DNA from: Candidatus Pacearchaeota archaeon
Lineage (GTDB): Archaea > Nanoarchaeota > Nanoarchaeia > Pacearchaeales > GW2011-AR1
Direction: 5' to 3'
DNA: 11,332 bases
Assembly (NCBI GenBank): GCA_023228245.1
Contig: JALOBN010000068.1
Location: 1-11,332, forward strand
Shown here: positions 10,814 to 11,332 of the stretch, piece after piece
Layout of the letters: every line of letters starts with the position of its first letter
Position numbering within the stretch: the stretch's first letter is position 1
The notes under the pieces: generated by a model
Told to the model about the DNA's origin: nothing
Database searches by the model: none
The model's input: only the letters and a program-made list of their open reading frames with translations
Position numbers and translations under genes: made by a program

Positions 10814-11332
10814 TTTATGATGTAGATTCGATCTTGCAAAAAGGTTTGCGATGGCCTCCTGATGCCGAAAAGACAAGGCTGACCCTCTATAAGCAGAATG
10901 AAAACCTTTTCGATGGCAATCATACGGCGGTTTATACCGGCCTATTGCGATTGTTCCATGAGAATGCAGCGGAACATTCTAAAATTGTTATGTGCCTGAA
11001 TTGGCATCGCAGGCTATCGACCCTGTGGCCTGATCTCCTGATAGGCGAACTGCCAGAAATCAAGGTATCCGAAAGCAACCAGAAAGCGATTGATCAGCTC
11101 ATTCTTGATACATCGCTGTTTCCAGAGGCATATAAAGCCCTGATCGATACATCTCGATTTGGTACCGGGCCAATAAAGGCATATCTGGATGAGGCGGGCC
11201 TACCGCATGCTCAGGCCATCGCGCCTTCTAGGTGGTTCCCTGTCGTCGATACTTCTGGGCGGGTTATAGAGCATCTTTTAGCCTGGCAAGTTGACAAAAC
11301 TTTGAACTGTGAGATTCACCGCAAAGGCGAAG
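10810..11332 (+). CDS. Portal protein, 5' part (cut by window end)
   Basis: ATG 10810 overlaps the terL stop as ATGA and the frame stays open to the window edge (174 codons). The visible part (YKQNENLFDGNHTAVYTGLL, then KIVMCLNWHRRLSTLWPDLL, IGELPEIKV) resembles the N-terminal wing of SPP1/Gp6-like portal proteins, where 'Y-x-x-N-x-x-L-F-x-G' and 'L-L-x-G-E-x-P' are common, and the position directly after terL is the usual one. Portal proteins form the dodecameric DNA gate of the capsid. The rest of the protein is not in the window. Confidence 0.75.
   Translation, partial: MIYDVDSILQKGLRWPPDAEKTRLTLYKQNENLFDGNHTAVYTGLLRLFHENAAEHSKIVMCLNWHRRLSTLWPDLLIGELPEIKVSESNQKAIDQLILDTSLFPEAYKALIDTSRFGTGPIKAYLDEAGLPHAQAIAPSRWFPVVDTSGRVIEHLLAWQVDKTLNCEIHRKGE

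Noticed and set aside
1..11332. CRISPR array, insertion sequence or integrase
   Set aside because: No regularly spaced repeats, no transposase or recombinase motifs and no terminal inverted repeats with target duplications were seen.

Overview
The window reads as part of the genome of a tailed (head-tail) DNA virus or provirus of a euryarchaeon, most likely a methanogen or relative. Viral signs are a RecT/Bet-type annealase, small and large terminase subunits, a portal protein at the right edge, a virus-type DNA methyltransferase and a zinc-ribbon homing-type endonuclease. Archaeal signs are a short methanogen-type thymidylate synthase, an XPF/ERCC4-type nuclease with HhH motifs, TATA-box promoters, a tRNA gene without encoded CCA that is followed by a T6 run, and AGGAGG/AAGGAG/AGGTGA ribosome binding sites combined with GTG and TTG starts. 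All genes lie on the + strand. The host assignment is inference.

Layout. (1) 1-3104: a very tightly packed operon of eleven genes: recT, a 48-aa TTG-start protein, a 45-aa Cys-rich protein, a 46-aa membrane peptide, a 96-aa protein, a 29-aa ORF, an ASCH-domain protein, two small helical proteins, an ERCC4/HhH nuclease and a 41-aa basic protein. Every consecutive pair overlaps, mostly by ATGA or TTGA, and three junctions share an ATGCA...ATAG design. (2) 3105-4858: two genes carrying an identical 15-nt leader/RBS cassette (the second MazG-like), thymidylate synthase, a zinc-ribbon plus winged-helix protein and a second winged-helix protein, closed by a hairpin/T-rich terminator. (3) 4860-5523: a promoter region and a double zinc-ribbon protein. 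(4) 5524-6193: about 670 bases mostly without genes, holding palindromic operator-like sequence over a TATA box, densely structured presumed RNA with a possible pseudoknot, a tRNA-Asn(GTT) with an odd D arm, a T6 terminator and a 50-nt imperfect palindrome centred on TATATATA. (5) 6194-8945: a Trp-rich small protein, a structured leader with a T-arm-like hairpin, a DNA methyltransferase and a five-zinc-ribbon EDxHD (Vsr-like) endonuclease. (6) 9016-11332: the packaging module, terS (apparently starting at ATT), terL and the 5' part of the portal gene.

How it fits together: the left part is early replication, recombination and nucleotide metabolism (annealing protein plus structure-specific nuclease, dTMP synthesis, probable NTP pyrophosphohydrolase). 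The middle is regulatory and RNA-coding. The right part begins the late packaging and head genes, with a modification/endonuclease pair between. No integrase, capsid, tail or lysis gene is visible here.
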